Below are positions 43,259-56,600 of a stretch of DNA of 64,000 nt, piece by piece. A model generated the notes under the pieces. It did not search any database. It saw only the letters and a list, made by a program, of their open reading frames with translations, and had not been told where the DNA came from. Position 1 is the stretch's first letter. Each line of letters begins with the position of its first letter. A program made the position numbers and the translations under genes. Location: contig SMSO01000014.1 of assembly GCA_004764695.1 (NCBI GenBank), positions 3,113,148-3,177,147 of the forward strand, written 5' to 3'. Source of the stretch: Schizochytrium sp. TIO01 (taxonomy: Eukaryota > Sar > Bigyra > Thraustochytrida > Thraustochytriidae).

Positions 43259-46200
43259 GTTGACTGCGATTTGAAGTCCTTTATATATATACTAATACAG
43301 GAGATAGTGAACGACCTTTCAGCCGTGTTTGGGAATTGCTGTCGTCACTCGAGGCGAACGTAGTTCGGGTTTTGCTTCCCTTGAAAAGCTACCTTGAAGT
43401 ATATTAGTCTATTGCTTGATAGGAAGAACATCTACTTGAGCTAAGCCCATGCTAACTAGGAGCATATTCTGAATGGTCACGGCCTAACAAGGTAGGAAGA
43501 CCGAAGAAGCTTTTGCTTCGAGTCCCTGTACGAGAAAAGACATATGTTCAGCGTCTCCACCAGGATGGTATTTTTATAAAATAAGTGAAGCTCTTTTCAT
43601 TTCTCCATTCTACCTTTCGAATCGGAAGAAAACCCGACTAAATAAAATAAGTTTTTAATTTAAAACAAAAGACAACGAGTATGAGTAATCGGACGTGCAA
43701 TTGTCAAAGGGGCAGAATCATAGTTGGATCAAGGCAGCGCAGTGCTATTGCAGAGGAAGCTGAAGGTGAATGTTCGTCTGTAGACATCAAGTGCAGAGGT
43801 ACCCCGTCTTACAGAGCGCGTCCGCCAAAGAACTATTTTTGTTCTTCATTGCGTCAAATGTCATTTCTTCTGAAAAATAATATTTATCAATTCTTCTTTT
43901 AAACATTTTTTAAATAAAATATAGACATTATATTTATAAACACAAATTATGGTGATGCCTTTGTTCGTGTAGAAGATAATGTCAACCTTCCAGGATAGGT
44001 GCATCAAGGCGAGCAACTGCAGCGCAAACAATTGCGCGGAGAGATCCTCTGAAGTCTCAGCACTCTAGTAGCCCGATGTCGTTGTGCGGCCAAAATGCGG
44101 GGAGTTGTTGGGGCTTTCAAGAGCGAGGTCTGGGGAAAACATGCTACTGGCCTTAGCGTTTTCCATAAGTAGATGCACCCATGTGTTGGCTTGGATTGTC
44201 TTCAAGAGATCGGTTTGAAGCACATCCTAGATCTGAGCACATGATAGCAGCAGCCAGAATTCTTCTGCGCAAATTCCACTCGCCGCCCGTGCTCACCCGC
44301 TCATTCCGCGCTATTCCCGAACTGAGTCTGGAGTGTCACCGTCCGCGTCGAGCTTAGCACAAATGCAGAATGACTTAGCCAGGAAGCCTTGATGACCTAA
44401 AGGTGCTAGGTACATGGTTTACTACGCTTCGCTTTGGTGGCTCATTTTATTGATGGTAATTTCCACAGACTCGTTGGAGAAACACTACACTCTGCGTGGT
44501 TCTTATGCTTTCCGCTTTCTGTTTGTTCGAAAACGACATCCATCAGATATTCAATCTACAAGCAAGAAGACGTCTCTGTCAGAGACCAACCAGATGATGG
44601 GTCGACGGTCTATTTGGTCAAGTTCTTCAAGTTTCTTCTCAATTTCTTTCTTTTAATTGATTACTTCTATGTTCGGCGATGCCCTGAGTCAGACCGAACC
44701 AGCTTAACCGGATTTCGGAAATGATTCAGCAGTGCGTGAACTCTCACCTTCGAGTGAGCTAAGGGAACTACCAAGAAGTCATCATCAATGATCCATAGTT
44801 TACCCAGGTATTTTTTTTTTTTTTAATTCTTTCATTTGATATTACTTTGAAATTAAAAAAGTAAGAAGGTCAAAGAGCAAGGAGTTAGGAGTGGCGCTAC
44901 TTTACTCCGAGGTTTGCAATTGACGCACGGGTTGAGAAGAAGGTGTTTGCTGGGCAATCAAAGTGATGTTTTTGAACTAGAGACTCTCTTCTTGCAAGTA
45001 GCAGAAAAAATGTCTTCTTGGCTTAGCAAGGTTAAAAGGGTTGCGAGACTTGCTGGCTTTGTGCAGAAAGCTGACTTGACATCGAATTGCTGCTAGTCTT
45101 CCTCTTTGGCTTATTGCTCCAGTGATCTCGCAAGTCGATATTGCAAAAGCGAGCTGGGGCATTCAAGTGCTGGTTGGAAGGATTCGGGTCGGGTCTTTGT
45201 AGTTCTTTTTTCCTAAGTTTCCGCTCCATCCGAATTGCATTCGGCAGCAAATGTCAAGATGTGAAATCTTGCAAGGAAAGGACGATATCCGGACCCTCGA
45301 AGCATATATTATCTGTTGCGTATTGAAGGAAAGTTATCCAAAAGATATTATTCATAAGGGTGTATTGCAAATTATACTATATATTTTTATCACCTGCACG
45401 CACAAAAGCACTGAACAAAGAGAACAAACAAAGATTGGCCGTCGTCTACCACTATACATGATTGCACGATCGCACACACTAAGGAATAAAGCAGATTAGC
45501 TGATGTCATCATTAGAAATTTGATGATGTCTAGTACCTGTTGAAAAGGTTTGGTCCATCATGATGCAGAAGAGCATAATTAAACCTCTTTTTCTTGAGTC
45601 TTGGCCCTAGGAACAAAGGCTTCGTGAGTGGCATACATTGTAATTATTTGGATCAACTGCTATATTGAAGCTCTCGAGCGTTATAGTGTCACACCTGCAA
45701 GTGTTCTTAAGCTTCAAAGTCACTGTGCGGAGGCAGCAGCTTATATTTTTAACTAATATATGGTGAAAATTTTGTCAAGGTTATTAATATAATACATTCT
45801 GCATCCTGCCGAGTTGCAAAACAATCATTAAAAACAAGAGGACACGATTTCCTCATGACGAGTTTTATCCTCTTTACTATTATAATCAAACTAGACGAAT
45901 TTGGGTTTTACCGTGCCTTCATTAGCTTTTTGGAAGTCCAACAAATCGAGCGAGTGAGTGAGCTACTAAAAATGCGTGAAAAATGAATTCTGTACGGCAA
46001 CTTTGCCCGGTGGTGGGTGTTTTTCTCTATCTTTGTCACATCTACAGACGGTAACTACAATCACCATGGTTTCCCTCAAGCCCTTAGGTTGTATTTGCGA
46101 TTGTTCACATGTACCTTTCTACTGATGCAATATCATCAATTTGTCTTCTGCACAGGCAAGCTTTGCTTAGCTTGAAGCTTCGAAGAGTTGACTGTCGCAG

Positions 46201-47754
46201 GAGCGACTCAAGCAAGCACAGTTAAACCTCATGAGCATTCTTGCAACAGGGCTAGAAGTCTTCCTAGATGACACGCTGCTGGCAGAAGCGACTTATTCAG
46301 ACAAACAGATTTTTCAGACTTTAGTTAGTTTTTTAAGTTGGTTGGCCTTGAGTAAATTCATGTGGCTGGCACTTTCTCTAATCTTTGCTTTTTAAAATAA
46401 AAAAGTAAAAGTAAAAGTAAAAAAAGTATAGCCAGACTTTTGCTGCAGATCAAGCAACTTTCCAATTGTTTTTCTAGTATCCAGGGTTTTAAGTTCACGA
46501 AGTTCACGAAGGGTGGCATAATTCATTACCTCGCCACACACGATCAGGAGAAGCATGGCCTACAAGCAACAGCTCTGTTCCTTTGTAGCTTTCTCTCAAC
46601 GGGGAGACGAAAATATGTGAAATTAAATATTCTTTTTCCAACAACTCAAGTATATTTTATATGAATTTTGAAACGGAGATTCAACTTTTGCACGTGTGGC
46701 ATACACTCACAATCTCTTGAGTTGTAGTACGATCTTCAAATAACGCTACTTCTTGCGTTCTCTCCAAAATTTCAATTTCTCACGAAGCCTGACACGTCTT
46801 TCGACTTGCCAGCAGTGGAATACAACCCAAACAACAAGATTTCGTGAATTGCTTACTGTCATCTGGACTCAGGCTGTTCTATGACTCGCTGATGATCCCT
46901 TAGAACTAGTTCCGAAGGTTTTTTAATTTATCATCCGTTTTCCTCGTCGCCCCTGCGCATGCTTTCTTTGCGTGGTGACCGAGGATGAGTCGCGGTCTTT
47001 GACGGTCGCCGCAGGCCGATTTTCTTCTTTTCTATTTCTCTAAGGCAGGGTGACTCGGGAAACAAGCTGAGCACGACGGCGGCCAGCATTTACTGAGTAG
47101 AGAATGGCGCAGTTGCTTGAAGCAGCAAAACTAGCATTCAAGCAAGCAAGCAAGCGAGCGAGCGAGCAATGGTTTCTCTTCATTCGTGCTTTTCTTTCAA
47201 GCTGTTGCTGACACATTGACTTTGTTTGGAAGCTTTAACGTTGAAGTTCGATAATATGCGCGAGAATCGCCCTACGAAGCTGCGCTCCATTCACGCCGCA
47301 ATAACGTGAGTGTGGCCAGTTTCCTGCTGCAAACCCTCTTCTTATATCAGTGCTCCACCGGTTAGCTCAGACGAATCGCAGCTCATGGGATTCTGAGCGA
47401 CGATTATCGCAGCATCCACTTCGACCAGTGTAAAAATGTTTAATGTTTCAATTGTCCATATTCTCTTTTCTTATTTTAAATATACCTATACATATAAATA
47501 TTCCCTGTGTATATTCATTAATTAAAAAAATCCCCTTCCAAACTCGGACTCCATATTCTCCGATTTAATTAAAAAACATTCTCGTTTTCCTTCTTTCTCC
47601 TTCTTTGTCCAGTTCTCATATGTGGTTCGTTCGACAAAGACCCACGCGAGGTTGGAGATTGCGAAGTAGTAAATAGCTGCCGAACATGGACAAATTGAGG
47701 CGGGCTATGGCTGTCAGAGAAAGCTGAGTTGTTTGTCTGTAGCATTATTGTAGT

Positions 47755-47991
47755 TTGCTGAGCCCAGGCCTGGGAGCCTTCAAGTTGGAGTCCTTGCTGA
47801 GTTGTGCGGTGTCAGCCACAATCCTTGCGGCTGCCAGCAACATCCTGGGACGAGTGAGAAAGTGCCCGGGACAGTTCTTCTGCACCGACTGCAACATCAA
47901 GAAGCCGCCGGAATCGAATAAATTTGCAAATTGTGACGATCATTGCGAAATGTCGCCTTCATTCTCATTCTGCATGCAAAATAAAAGATAA
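47755..47991 (+). CDS. Hypothetical small Cys-rich frame
   Basis: A frame of 78 codons lies in a GC-richer island inside AT-rich DNA. It has a hydrophobic Ala-rich part (AVSATILAAASNIL) followed by seven cysteines in total, including a CTDC pair. It has no ATG at its start. An upstream ATG at 47685 opens a short frame that could be spliced onto it, for example via the TAG or CAG near 47753-47768. The family is not recognised; it may be a relic exon. Confidence 0.2.
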   Translation: MLSPGLGAFKLESLLSCAVSATILAAASNILGRVRKCPGQFFCTDCNIKKPPESNKFANCDDHCEMSPSFSFCMQNKR

Positions 47992-48597
47992 CACTAGCGC
48001 CCAGAACAGAAAAGAAAAAGAAAACTGGAACCAGGTTTGTCTGAGACCGTTTGAGACTACTTGCGTCCCGTTCCAAGATGAGCATAAAAAGCACAACGAC
48101 TTCACGTCATAAGACTAATAGTTGTTATAACCGCGGTGATGGTCTCTGATAAAGAAAGCTCGAAGGTTAGGAGCCCTTCGAATTAACATTGGTTTCTCTG
48201 TACCTCTCCTTCGACTCCAATCTCTCATTCGCCTTCATGTTATTTTAATCTAAAATTGACTTGGAAATGCTTTTTTTAAATTTAAAAACAATAAAAAATT
48301 ACTTTGGGGCTATGTTCCCTGTTTAACCTTTTCTTCTAATTTCCAGTCAAACGCCTGAAAGAAACGAACGACTTAATAAATTGTTCTGTTGCCATCGCAA
48401 GGAATGTCGTGCAAAGCTGAAGCTCTCTGGTGTCCGCCGCGAGGACGCCAGCGCTTGCAAATAATGCATATGCATAGTTGGTGCGTGATGCGTTCATCGT
48501 AGCTTGAGTGAGTACTTGGCTTGTTATTGTGCATTCATCTCCTGCCATTGTGCATTCATTCAAGAAGCAGAGCCTGGCGTCTCTATTCTACGGCAGC

Positions 48598-48842
48598 GAA
48601 GAAAGAAAGCAAAATAGAAAGCAAAATAGAAAGAAAGAAAGAAAGAAAGAAGGCGGAAGAGAGGCTCACCTATCGAGCAAGCAAGAAGAAAGAAGCAGAA
48701 AGTGCATACTTTCTTGCTGATGTCCTGCCGCGGAGGATGCTCCAGCGCAGATGCGGATGCAGAGTGGAGATGGAGAACGAGAGACTCGAAGAGGAGAGAT
48801 TAAATGAAAGAAAGAAGGAAAGAAGGTGGAAAGAAAGACCCA
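48598..48842. repeat. Purine-rich GAAA/GAAG tracts
   Basis: Two runs of GAAA and GAAG units lie at about 48598-48662 and 48780-48838. They open artificial Lys/Glu/Arg-rich frames (+) and Ser/Phe-rich frames (-). Confidence 0.8.
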
Positions 48843-50235
48843 GAAACTCAGCAGCAATGGAATAATACTGGAACTGGAAGAAGAAGGAGAAAAGGCCTCT
48901 TCTTCCAACAACCTTCCCTTTCATCTTTGTTTTCTTTTCATAGAAACTAAAAGTTTGAGAAACAGAGATAAACGATGAGTTTCTGTGATGTTTGCTCATG
49001 TTGTATTGTTGTACGTGGTGGAGGCTACAGGCGGCTCTGGCAGGAGGACTCAGGCTGAGGAGGAAGACAATGAACTGCCTTCCAGGCTAGGCATCAGACT
49101 GAACTTCTGAGGTTCTGTTTTGTTCTATGATTTCTACTCTAGATATTTTTCGCAGCTTAAGAAATAACATTTTAAAGACAAAACAAAAAAAGAGCGAAAT
49201 CACAACAACGTACGCCACGAAGATGAATAATTTTCTTTTCCCTCACTTCCATCGTCTTGGCTCCCTTGTGTACCGCCATACGTACTCCAGCAGCACTCTT
49301 GAGTCCAAGGACGGACGCATAGGCAAGGCGATTCGAGCCTTTGCGATGCATGACGTGATGGCACGGAGGAAGGAACGAAGAACCCGGGCCCGACTACACC
49401 TACTGACAGCACGAAGGCAGAGAGTCTCGAACGCATGCAGGAGCAGCATTTAGCTCGAAACTTAAGAGCAGCCAACAGCGTCATGGTCTCTGCCAACCAC
49501 GATGCCCCACAACTGGAGAAATCACGACAAGGTGTGGTGAGGTGCAGGCCCCACACTGAAGCTGAGAACGCTGGCAGGAAAGCTAGCAGCTCTGCTTGTG
49601 GAAGCCCCACCAGAGAGTACCTCTTGGAACCAGGGGCGAAGCGCGTTGGCGATCTCGATAAACCTGTGACCTGAACTTTAAAGAGTTTCTTCGCCTCGTC
49701 CAGTCAAATGAGCGGCTGCTCTTCTATTGTAGATAAATCAATCGTCTGTGGTCCTTTAATTTTGCTTAATTTGCCTCGAGAGAGAGCTCAAAGGCAAAGC
49801 TTGCACAGATCCGTAGCAGCAGACAGCCATGTTTAAGACGTTGCGATTGGGGTGAGTCGGGTTGGCGTGGGGTAGAAGTCCTCGGGATGAGAAGGCCATA
49901 GGTAGTGAACGGGAAAGCACATATTTTTAGTATCTGAGGTAGGCGCCTTCGAACTTTTACTGTTGAAGTCTCGGGACAAGGGATCAGGAAAAGATGCTCT
50001 TGTACGACTGCGACAGCTGGCAGCGTGCCGCAGCCGAAGCCGATAATAAGCAAAAGGTACCTATCCTGGGAGGTTTAAAAGTATGCAGATATCACCACTG
50101 ACGATTGGCCAGAGCAGCTTGCTTCAGAGCCATTTTTTGTGCAGGATCATGTTCAGGATCATAGCAAAAGTATTAGCAGGCACAACAGGTATGTGCTCAG
50201 CTTATTTTTTTCTTTTAATTAAATCAAAACCTTCC

Positions 50236-50325
50236 GCTTAGTCCTGGGATTGAAACGAACTACCCCCTGCAACCAAATAAAAGACCAAATGCTCAGCTAG
50301 TTACTACAGTGCTGCCAGGGGCTAA
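50236..50325 (-). repeat. tRNA-like element, candidate SINE head
   Basis: On the minus strand an A-box-like TAGCTGAGCAT (from 50299) and a B-box-like TTTCAATCC (from 50255) are spaced 44 bases apart, matching tRNA geometry. The acceptor and T stems pair poorly, so a working tRNA is unlikely. A T-rich run on the plus strand (A-rich on the element's strand) follows at about 50199-50235, as in a SINE tail. Confidence 0.25.
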
Positions 50326-51913
50326 GTTTATGTTTGTAAGCTTTAGACTCGCGCAGTGGCCTCCAGGCTATTTGTGGCATACGATCTCATCTCACCGATC
50401 TCGCCAACAGGTACCACTGTTTTTTCTTAGTTTGCAGGCACAGGGATAAGCTTACGGAATAGTTCTGCTGAACGAAAGCGTACTACAAAACGTAGAACTT
50501 GCCTGATAACTAGGCTGACCTAGTCGTTGAGGCGACGTGTGGAACTAAACAAAAAAGATTGCGCACCCATGGGTTGACTCCCATACCTTGACTCTCGCTC
50601 ATAGTAGCCATGGGCATAAGCGTGTAGTAAGGGTGCGACAACTACTCGGAGAGTGACACTGAAGCAACGTTTTGGAGGTCTCTGTTGGCCCGAATGAAAC
50701 CCGTTTTCCGCCGATGCAGATCTTGCTGGTTTTTTACAACCCATCCTAACCAAAGCTAACGCAAACTAAAATGACGGCCAATCTAATTTTGCGAACAAAT
50801 AGCCTGATAATTTATGGATCCGCCATAACATCCGTCATAAAATAATCAGGTTTGCCTCTTCTAGAGACATTTTGTTTATAAACAAATCTCAACAAAACTG
50901 CTTCAATCAAGATTCTGTTCGTTGAACTCGAAATAATTTCCAGCATTCTATTTAGTTTCCATCGAATGAAACACTGCAGCTCGGGTCGGATCGGGTCGGA
51001 TCGCTTTCGGGTGAAGATTGTCTCAGCATTTTTGCACTTGTGTCGACCAAACCCAATTATTGTACTATCATACGAAGCAGATGGATCTATTTGTTGCATG
51101 TTCTAGCTGGCAACATTTTTATCGATCTCAACGCCTTATTGAATGAACCCACCTTTATTCTGATGAACTACATTACAGACGCCAAGAGATTACTCTTATT
51201 TAGCAGATGAATTATGATGCATGCACGACGGCAAATGTTTGCATTGATATTCATTCTTTTTTTTGTCTTGGTTCTTCAAAGGATCAATACATAGATGATC
51301 TTTTGTCGGTTGAATAAGATGAAATCACCGTGCAGCCCTTGTTGTGAGAGAAACGGTTTGAGGAGAAACGTAGGCCATATCATATTTTTATCTTTCTTGT
51401 TGTATTTCCATCCAGAAAATGGTCGTGAAAAGTAGTCTTGAGGTCAGGTGCAAATAGCGTCAACAACGAAACGACAGTACTAGGCGAGGTATAGTGAAGA
51501 TGTAGCCGTGTACCCTCTCATGCTTTTACTAGACTGTTCAGAGGTCAAAGCTACATGTGCAAAGGTCTAAAAATTGTAAAGCCTTGAAAAGGTACACGGA
51601 TTAGAATAAATGAGAAATATATGGTTGATAATAAATGATAGATAATGAAAAGCAGTGTGGTAAAGCAGTCTAGCCTCCTTGCTTGAAAGTCCCAATGCCA
51701 AGACTTCTCGAAAGAACTCATGAAGGATGATGGATGGTTTGCAACTTGACGCAGCAGGCATCAGGAGACTATAATTAGTGGGATCCACAGTGGATAATTT
51801 ATCAACATCGAGCGCAAAATTAAAGAAAAAATGCTCTCGTGAATTGTGTATTGCCGTATCTAGAGATGACGATTTTGGTTTTAGATTTCATCTGGAGAAG
51901 TGAAATCAACAAG

Positions 51914-53698
51914 TTAGGCGTTGAGAGCACGCTCCTTCTCCTCCTTAGACCATCCTCGCAGTCCAAGGGTCGTATCAGCAGAACGGCAAGTGTAGATCTG
52001 AAAGGCCTGGCGAATGTTACGGCCAAAGAATTGACGAAGAGTACCATGGTTCTTGGCTTCATCTCCGCCCTTCTCATAAGCAAAGACACGACGAAGATCC
52101 TCGAGACTCATACCCTTTGTCTCGGGTTGCAAAATCACAACTGATGGGATGGCGATGACAAGGTTCAATGCAACAAGGATGAATGCGACAGTTTGTAAGT
52201 TGGTGCCACTGTAAATACGCTGGTAGCCAACGTCTCCGAGAACAATATTTGTACTAAGGTTAGCACTGACACAAAATGCCATACCAACACCACGAAGACG
52301 AAGCGGAAAAGCTTCGGAGGGCACGACCCAAGTAAGAGGTCCCAACATCACAGCAAAGACGGCCTGGAAGAAGAAGATCATAGCAACACAGAAGAATTGT
52401 ACAGATCGAACGGTGCTATCAGTGGCTTCAGTGGCAGCCTGTACATCTGTAGCGCAAATCACAATACCAATGAGAAGGAATGCGAGAATCACAAGGGTGG
52501 TCCCCCAAACAGTGAGAAATTTGCGTCCAGCAATGTCAATAAGGGGAATGGCCAACAGTGTAAATGCAACGTTGACGCCCTTGAGAGCCAAATCGTAGGT
52601 GAACGGTTCGAGGTTCAGAGCGTTAAACAGGGTAGTTGCGTAACTCATCAGCCAGTTGATACCAGAGATGTTTTGAGAGAAGGCAATCATACCACCACAG
52701 AGCAAACACGGAAGGTTCTCACGAACAAAGAGCTCGCGGAAACTTCCCTGGCCCTCGGCTTCCTCTTCGGCAACCTCTGCGCGAATCTGCTCGATCTCAA
52801 AGCTAACGATGTTATCAGCATCGGGAGTACCTACAGCGAGACGACGCAGAGCTTGCTCGGCCTGTTCATGGCGTCCCACTTTGATAAGCCAACGAGGAGA
52901 TTCGGGAAGAACAGTAATAGTAAGAATAAAGATTAGGACACCAGGAATGCACTGTAACGCAATACCAAGACGCCAGCCCCATTCCACATCTTCCATACGG
53001 TCGTTGTAAATTGCCATCACAAAAATACCAATGGTTACAGCAAGCTGAAAGCAAATGATAGATTTACCACGCCACTCGGAAGGTGCAAGCTCGGCTGCAT
53101 AAACCGGTGCCATAGTAAGTACAAAACCAAGGCCAATACCTCCAATTGCGCGACCGATGATAATGCTGTTCCAGGCAAAATCGCGAGAAATGAGACCAGC
53201 CAGAGTCTGCCAGATCGAACCACCAACGAAAATAGTTACAGCGATGAGAATAACAGGCTTACGACCTACGCGATCCGAGATAAAGCCCGCAAAGGGTGCT
53301 CCAATGAATGTTCCAAGGTGAAAAATGTATGTAAACATGGAAATCTGGTTGGTGGTCTCCTCAGAGTCCTTCTCACCGGACTGAAGGACAGGAATCTCCA
53401 TGGCCTCACGCATGTAACTGTTGGATAAAGTAGCTGCAGTGCCAGTGTCAAGACCGTAGAGCATACCACCAAGTACTGCCGTGAAGAGAATAAGAACAGT
53501 AAATGCGTTCAACTTTCGTGAAGGGCGGTTGAGAAGGTCCTGCGGGGTCTCCGGCAGAGGCTTGTTGGCGTTGTAGACAGCACCACCCTCCTGAGGGTGC
53601 TTGATATTGTCTCCCTCGGTCATTGCCATGCTAATGTCGTTCTCATCTTGGGCTGGTGAGGAATCCTCAATGTTTTTGTCATCATGGTGGCTCAACAT
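51914..53698 (-). CDS. MFS sugar transporter 2
   Basis: This is a close relative of the transporter at 41.5 kb, with the same 12-segment plan and motifs: DRVGRKP (142-148), PESPRWL, WVVPSEAFPLRLRG and PETKGMSLEDLR. The true start is the ATG at 53698 (MLSHHDDKN), giving 594 residues; the longer frame begins at a TTG. The hydrophilic N-terminus is about 60 residues long. The tail ends in CRSADTTLGLRG and a short charged stretch. The two proteins differ most in their N- and C-termini and in the external loop after segment 1, so they may differ in regulation or substrate. Sugar/proton transport is inferred from the family. Confidence 0.95.
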   Translation of the reverse strand: MLSHHDDKNIEDSSPAQDENDISMAMTEGDNIKHPQEGGAVYNANKPLPETPQDLLNRPSRKLNAFTVLILFTAVLGGMLYGLDTGTAATLSNSYMREAMEIPVLQSGEKDSEETTNQISMFTYIFHLGTFIGAPFAGFISDRVGRKPVILIAVTIFVGGSIWQTLAGLISRDFAWNSIIIGRAIGGIGLGFVLTMAPVYAAELAPSEWRGKSIICFQLAVTIGIFVMAIYNDRMEDVEWGWRLGIALQCIPGVLIFILTITVLPESPRWLIKVGRHEQAEQALRRLAVGTPDADNIVSFEIEQIRAEVAEEEAEGQGSFRELFVRENLPCLLCGGMIAFSQNISGINWLMSYATTLFNALNLEPFTYDLALKGVNVAFTLLAIPLIDIAGRKFLTVWGTTLVILAFLLIGIVICATDVQAATEATDSTVRSVQFFCVAMIFFFQAVFAVMLGPLTWVVPSEAFPLRLRGVGMAFCVSANLSTNIVLGDVGYQRIYSGTNLQTVAFILVALNLVIAIPSVVILQPETKGMSLEDLRRVFAYEKGGDEAKNHGTLRQFFGRNIRQAFQIYTCRSADTTLGLRGWSKEEKERALNA

Positions 53699-56600
53699 CT
53701 TGAAACCAAGGTGAGGTTCACTTACTTTTGAGTTAGTATCTCCTGATACACTCAAAGAGTCTAATTCTGTAACTGGAAATCAGAGGTCCTTAGTAGCCCA
53801 GCCAATGAAATTTAGATCCAAGGATTTGGACTTCGAGTTTTGGTTTTGCTTTGCTTGCATCCATATGCTGCTGCGATGCCATGCATTGCTTTACTTTCCC
53901 GAAAGGAGAGAAGGAAAAAAGTTTTTGTTCTTAGCCTTTTCTGAGAAATTAATCTAGTGGAAGGTAGCTGTGAGCACACTGGCCTTAATTTTAGTTCTTA
54001 TCTGCAGTGGGTAGTTTAGTCAGCGTACTCGTGCTATGCGTATGAAAGTGTGCCACGCATTTATATTATATCTCTAGGTCTAACTACTGCAAGGAGACGG
54101 TAGCACGGCGTTCTTGGATTTTCGAGTGTCCTCTCATCTCTAATAATTTCTTCAAGATCTCTCTGTGGTAGTTTCTGGAATTCACAACTCTCTCATGTAG
54201 GAAGCAATACAATTCTAGAGTTTTCTCTCAGCCGTCGACTCTGTCACCACTGCGCAAAACTCGTCATCGCCTATTCCTCTTCGAGTTGAAAACCACCTTC
54301 TCAAAAACATAGCAGATGCAAAAGTCACAAGTTCTTTCAATCTTGAGACTAAAAATTCTAAAAGAAGCGATCACCAACCGCTTCCAATCTATAAAATATA
54401 ATTTTAAAACGTACAATATGATGATGCCTCGCTGCAAAGTCGGAGCAAATCCTTCTCTTGCGTGTCATCCAGAAGCGTTTCACGTCCTCGAATCCATCTT
54501 CTTCTTGGGCCTGCGAGGCGTACGCGACTTGCAACTTGCTCAGCTAAAACTGAAGAAAAATTGAGGAACTTTAGAGAAAGACGCAAGGTACCGGGAAACC
54601 CAGCTGGGGACAGCATCCGCTTGTCCACTCCTTTCTGTTAGATCGAGTGAGTGTCCTAATTCTATGTTGGCCATTTACCAAGTTTGCCGAGTTTGAGCTG
54701 TGCTATGCTGTGTCCACAGCAGATGTTGTCCTTTGCTTTATCTATTGCCTGAATCGCTGATCTTGGGGGAGACAAGTTTCACGTGCGAGATCTCGGACCT
54801 ATTCCGGGGTCGCTCGTGAGTTTAGGCAGCTACGAATCTGGTGTGAGTATCGATCGTCGAGGTTGGCCCACCCGAGCGAGATAAGCGTGTCTTCCGAGGT
54901 GGCCTGAACACAAAACAGGCGAAGGTGCTCCAAGTTCATCGGCAAGCTGCTGTGCCGGACAACCATATCGCCCCGAGACAACATCCGAAGCCAAGAGGAC
55001 TATGTTGGCACCATCGGAGGAAACGGCTGCAAGCGATAGCCTAATCTATTTTCGGAGATGATCTGCGTAAGGCATCCATTGCGTATGTCTTTAATAGCTC
55101 CTATTTTAATTTTTTAAATGATGAAGAATGTAAAAACTGTTTAGTACAATTGAAGGTGAATAACAATAGTTTTATGAGAATTTATTGATGACGATGGTAA
55201 GTGAAGGCATAAGACTAGTATGTACAACGTTGAAGAGTTAGTCATGCATCTCAAGCCTGCTTCGGGATCCTGCAATTTAATAGTTTTGTCCCTAATTCTT
55301 CGTTCGCGGTATATATACTTCATGGCTGGTGAACTCCCTTGAAATTCAGTAGGAGCAAGAAATCACACGTTGACTTAATTCTTTGTCAGAGCAGACCGAT
55401 TCCTGAGGCCTTGAAAGTGTTCTTTATTTCGTGCTGTCAACCTTTATCACTTTCTATAAAATGGCCTTCTGACTTATGTACATCATTGCTCGAGCTGTTA
55501 GGCCTACTGCCATTTCGGCAAGAAGACTTCATGAGGACAATGGTCAATTTGACAAATGCTTGAACTTTTCGAAGGAGCATTTTCTGTTTCTTTTTCTTCT
55601 TTTTGTAGAAAATATTGTAAAAGAAACTTGAGTAATAAATATATTTTTATCCGAGCCGATATTCGTCTTCCTTCCATTAGTTCTTCCCACTTTCCCTCGT
55701 GGAGCCACTATGTTTACCGATCGCATGTTTAGGTTTCGCCTTCCTATCCAGGTGCTCTCGTGCCAATGATAGCCTCGGCTTCGCCTTGTTCTGTTCAAGT
55801 TCGCCGTCATCTCTTTATGATATCAACGCAATCTGTTTATAATATGTTTAGGTATTCTATATATTTAGTATATTTTAAGAGAGATGATTGTGAACTTGAA
55901 TATGTATAATGAAGCATGAAGAATATAGCTTCGTTGCGAGACCAGTGTTTTCCCAAAATTGACCGATCGGGCAGCGAAGTAACCCATAGCCAAAGCCTGT
56001 CAGCCGCGAAGGATTGGGCTACTGCTGCTGCTGCTGTCTTTGCTGGCTATAGGATGTGTCTTTTGCAGCTTTCGGCGGCAGCAAGTTCGCAAGATCGGCC
56101 TCCCTGAACCTCAACCGAGACGGCTTATCTACGTTATCATCATCTTCACGTATGAACATCGATTTGTGAGGCATAATAAAAAGTAAATTCCAAGGCCCCT
56201 TCATCCTCAGTCACATGCAGAGAGAGCTTACTATCATTGACTCAGTATCTACATGCGTTCGGGGACCTTACTCCCCAGTTTCCATCCACCGCCAGCAGCA
56301 GCAAGGCATTGGACTGCTAGAATATACAGGCAGCCCTTCTCCAGAGTTCGCAGCTCGAATAATGAAAATCATGATGTTGATGTGGAGACATGATGCTTTA
56401 TGGGAATCAACCATTCTGAAGTTGGAAAACAACAAATAGCTCGATTAGTTCTCATGATCACTTGAATTGGAAAACAGTTTGAGTGCTAAGTAGGTAGCTA
56501 CTATTGGACTGGTAGGTGGGATCAGATTGGCAACAGAAAAGAGAAGATAGATCTGACAAAAGTGACGTACGTATGCCATCGACCTGAAAACATAGGAAGT

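Larger units (their letters stand above)
43259..51913. other. 8.7 kb AT-rich interval without an intact gene
   Basis: This separates sugar transporters 1 and 2. It contains a small Cys-rich frame near 47.8 kb, purine-rich tracts near 48.6-48.8 kb and a tRNA-like element near 50.3 kb, listed separately. A coding-like frame without a start runs on the plus strand around 44.89-45.10 kb (VFELETLFLQVAEKMSSWLS). The stretch 47144-47166 has an AAGC/GAGC microsatellite. No recognisable transposon protein was found. Confidence 0.45.

Noticed and set aside
43470-43535. Possible tRNA gene (A-box-like GGCCTAACAAGG, B-box-like CTTCGAGTCC)
   Set aside because: Both boxes have mismatches and no acceptor stem or anticodon arm can be formed.
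47341-47420. TTAGCTCAG resembling a tRNA A box
   Set aside because: No B box or matching stems follow at a usable distance.
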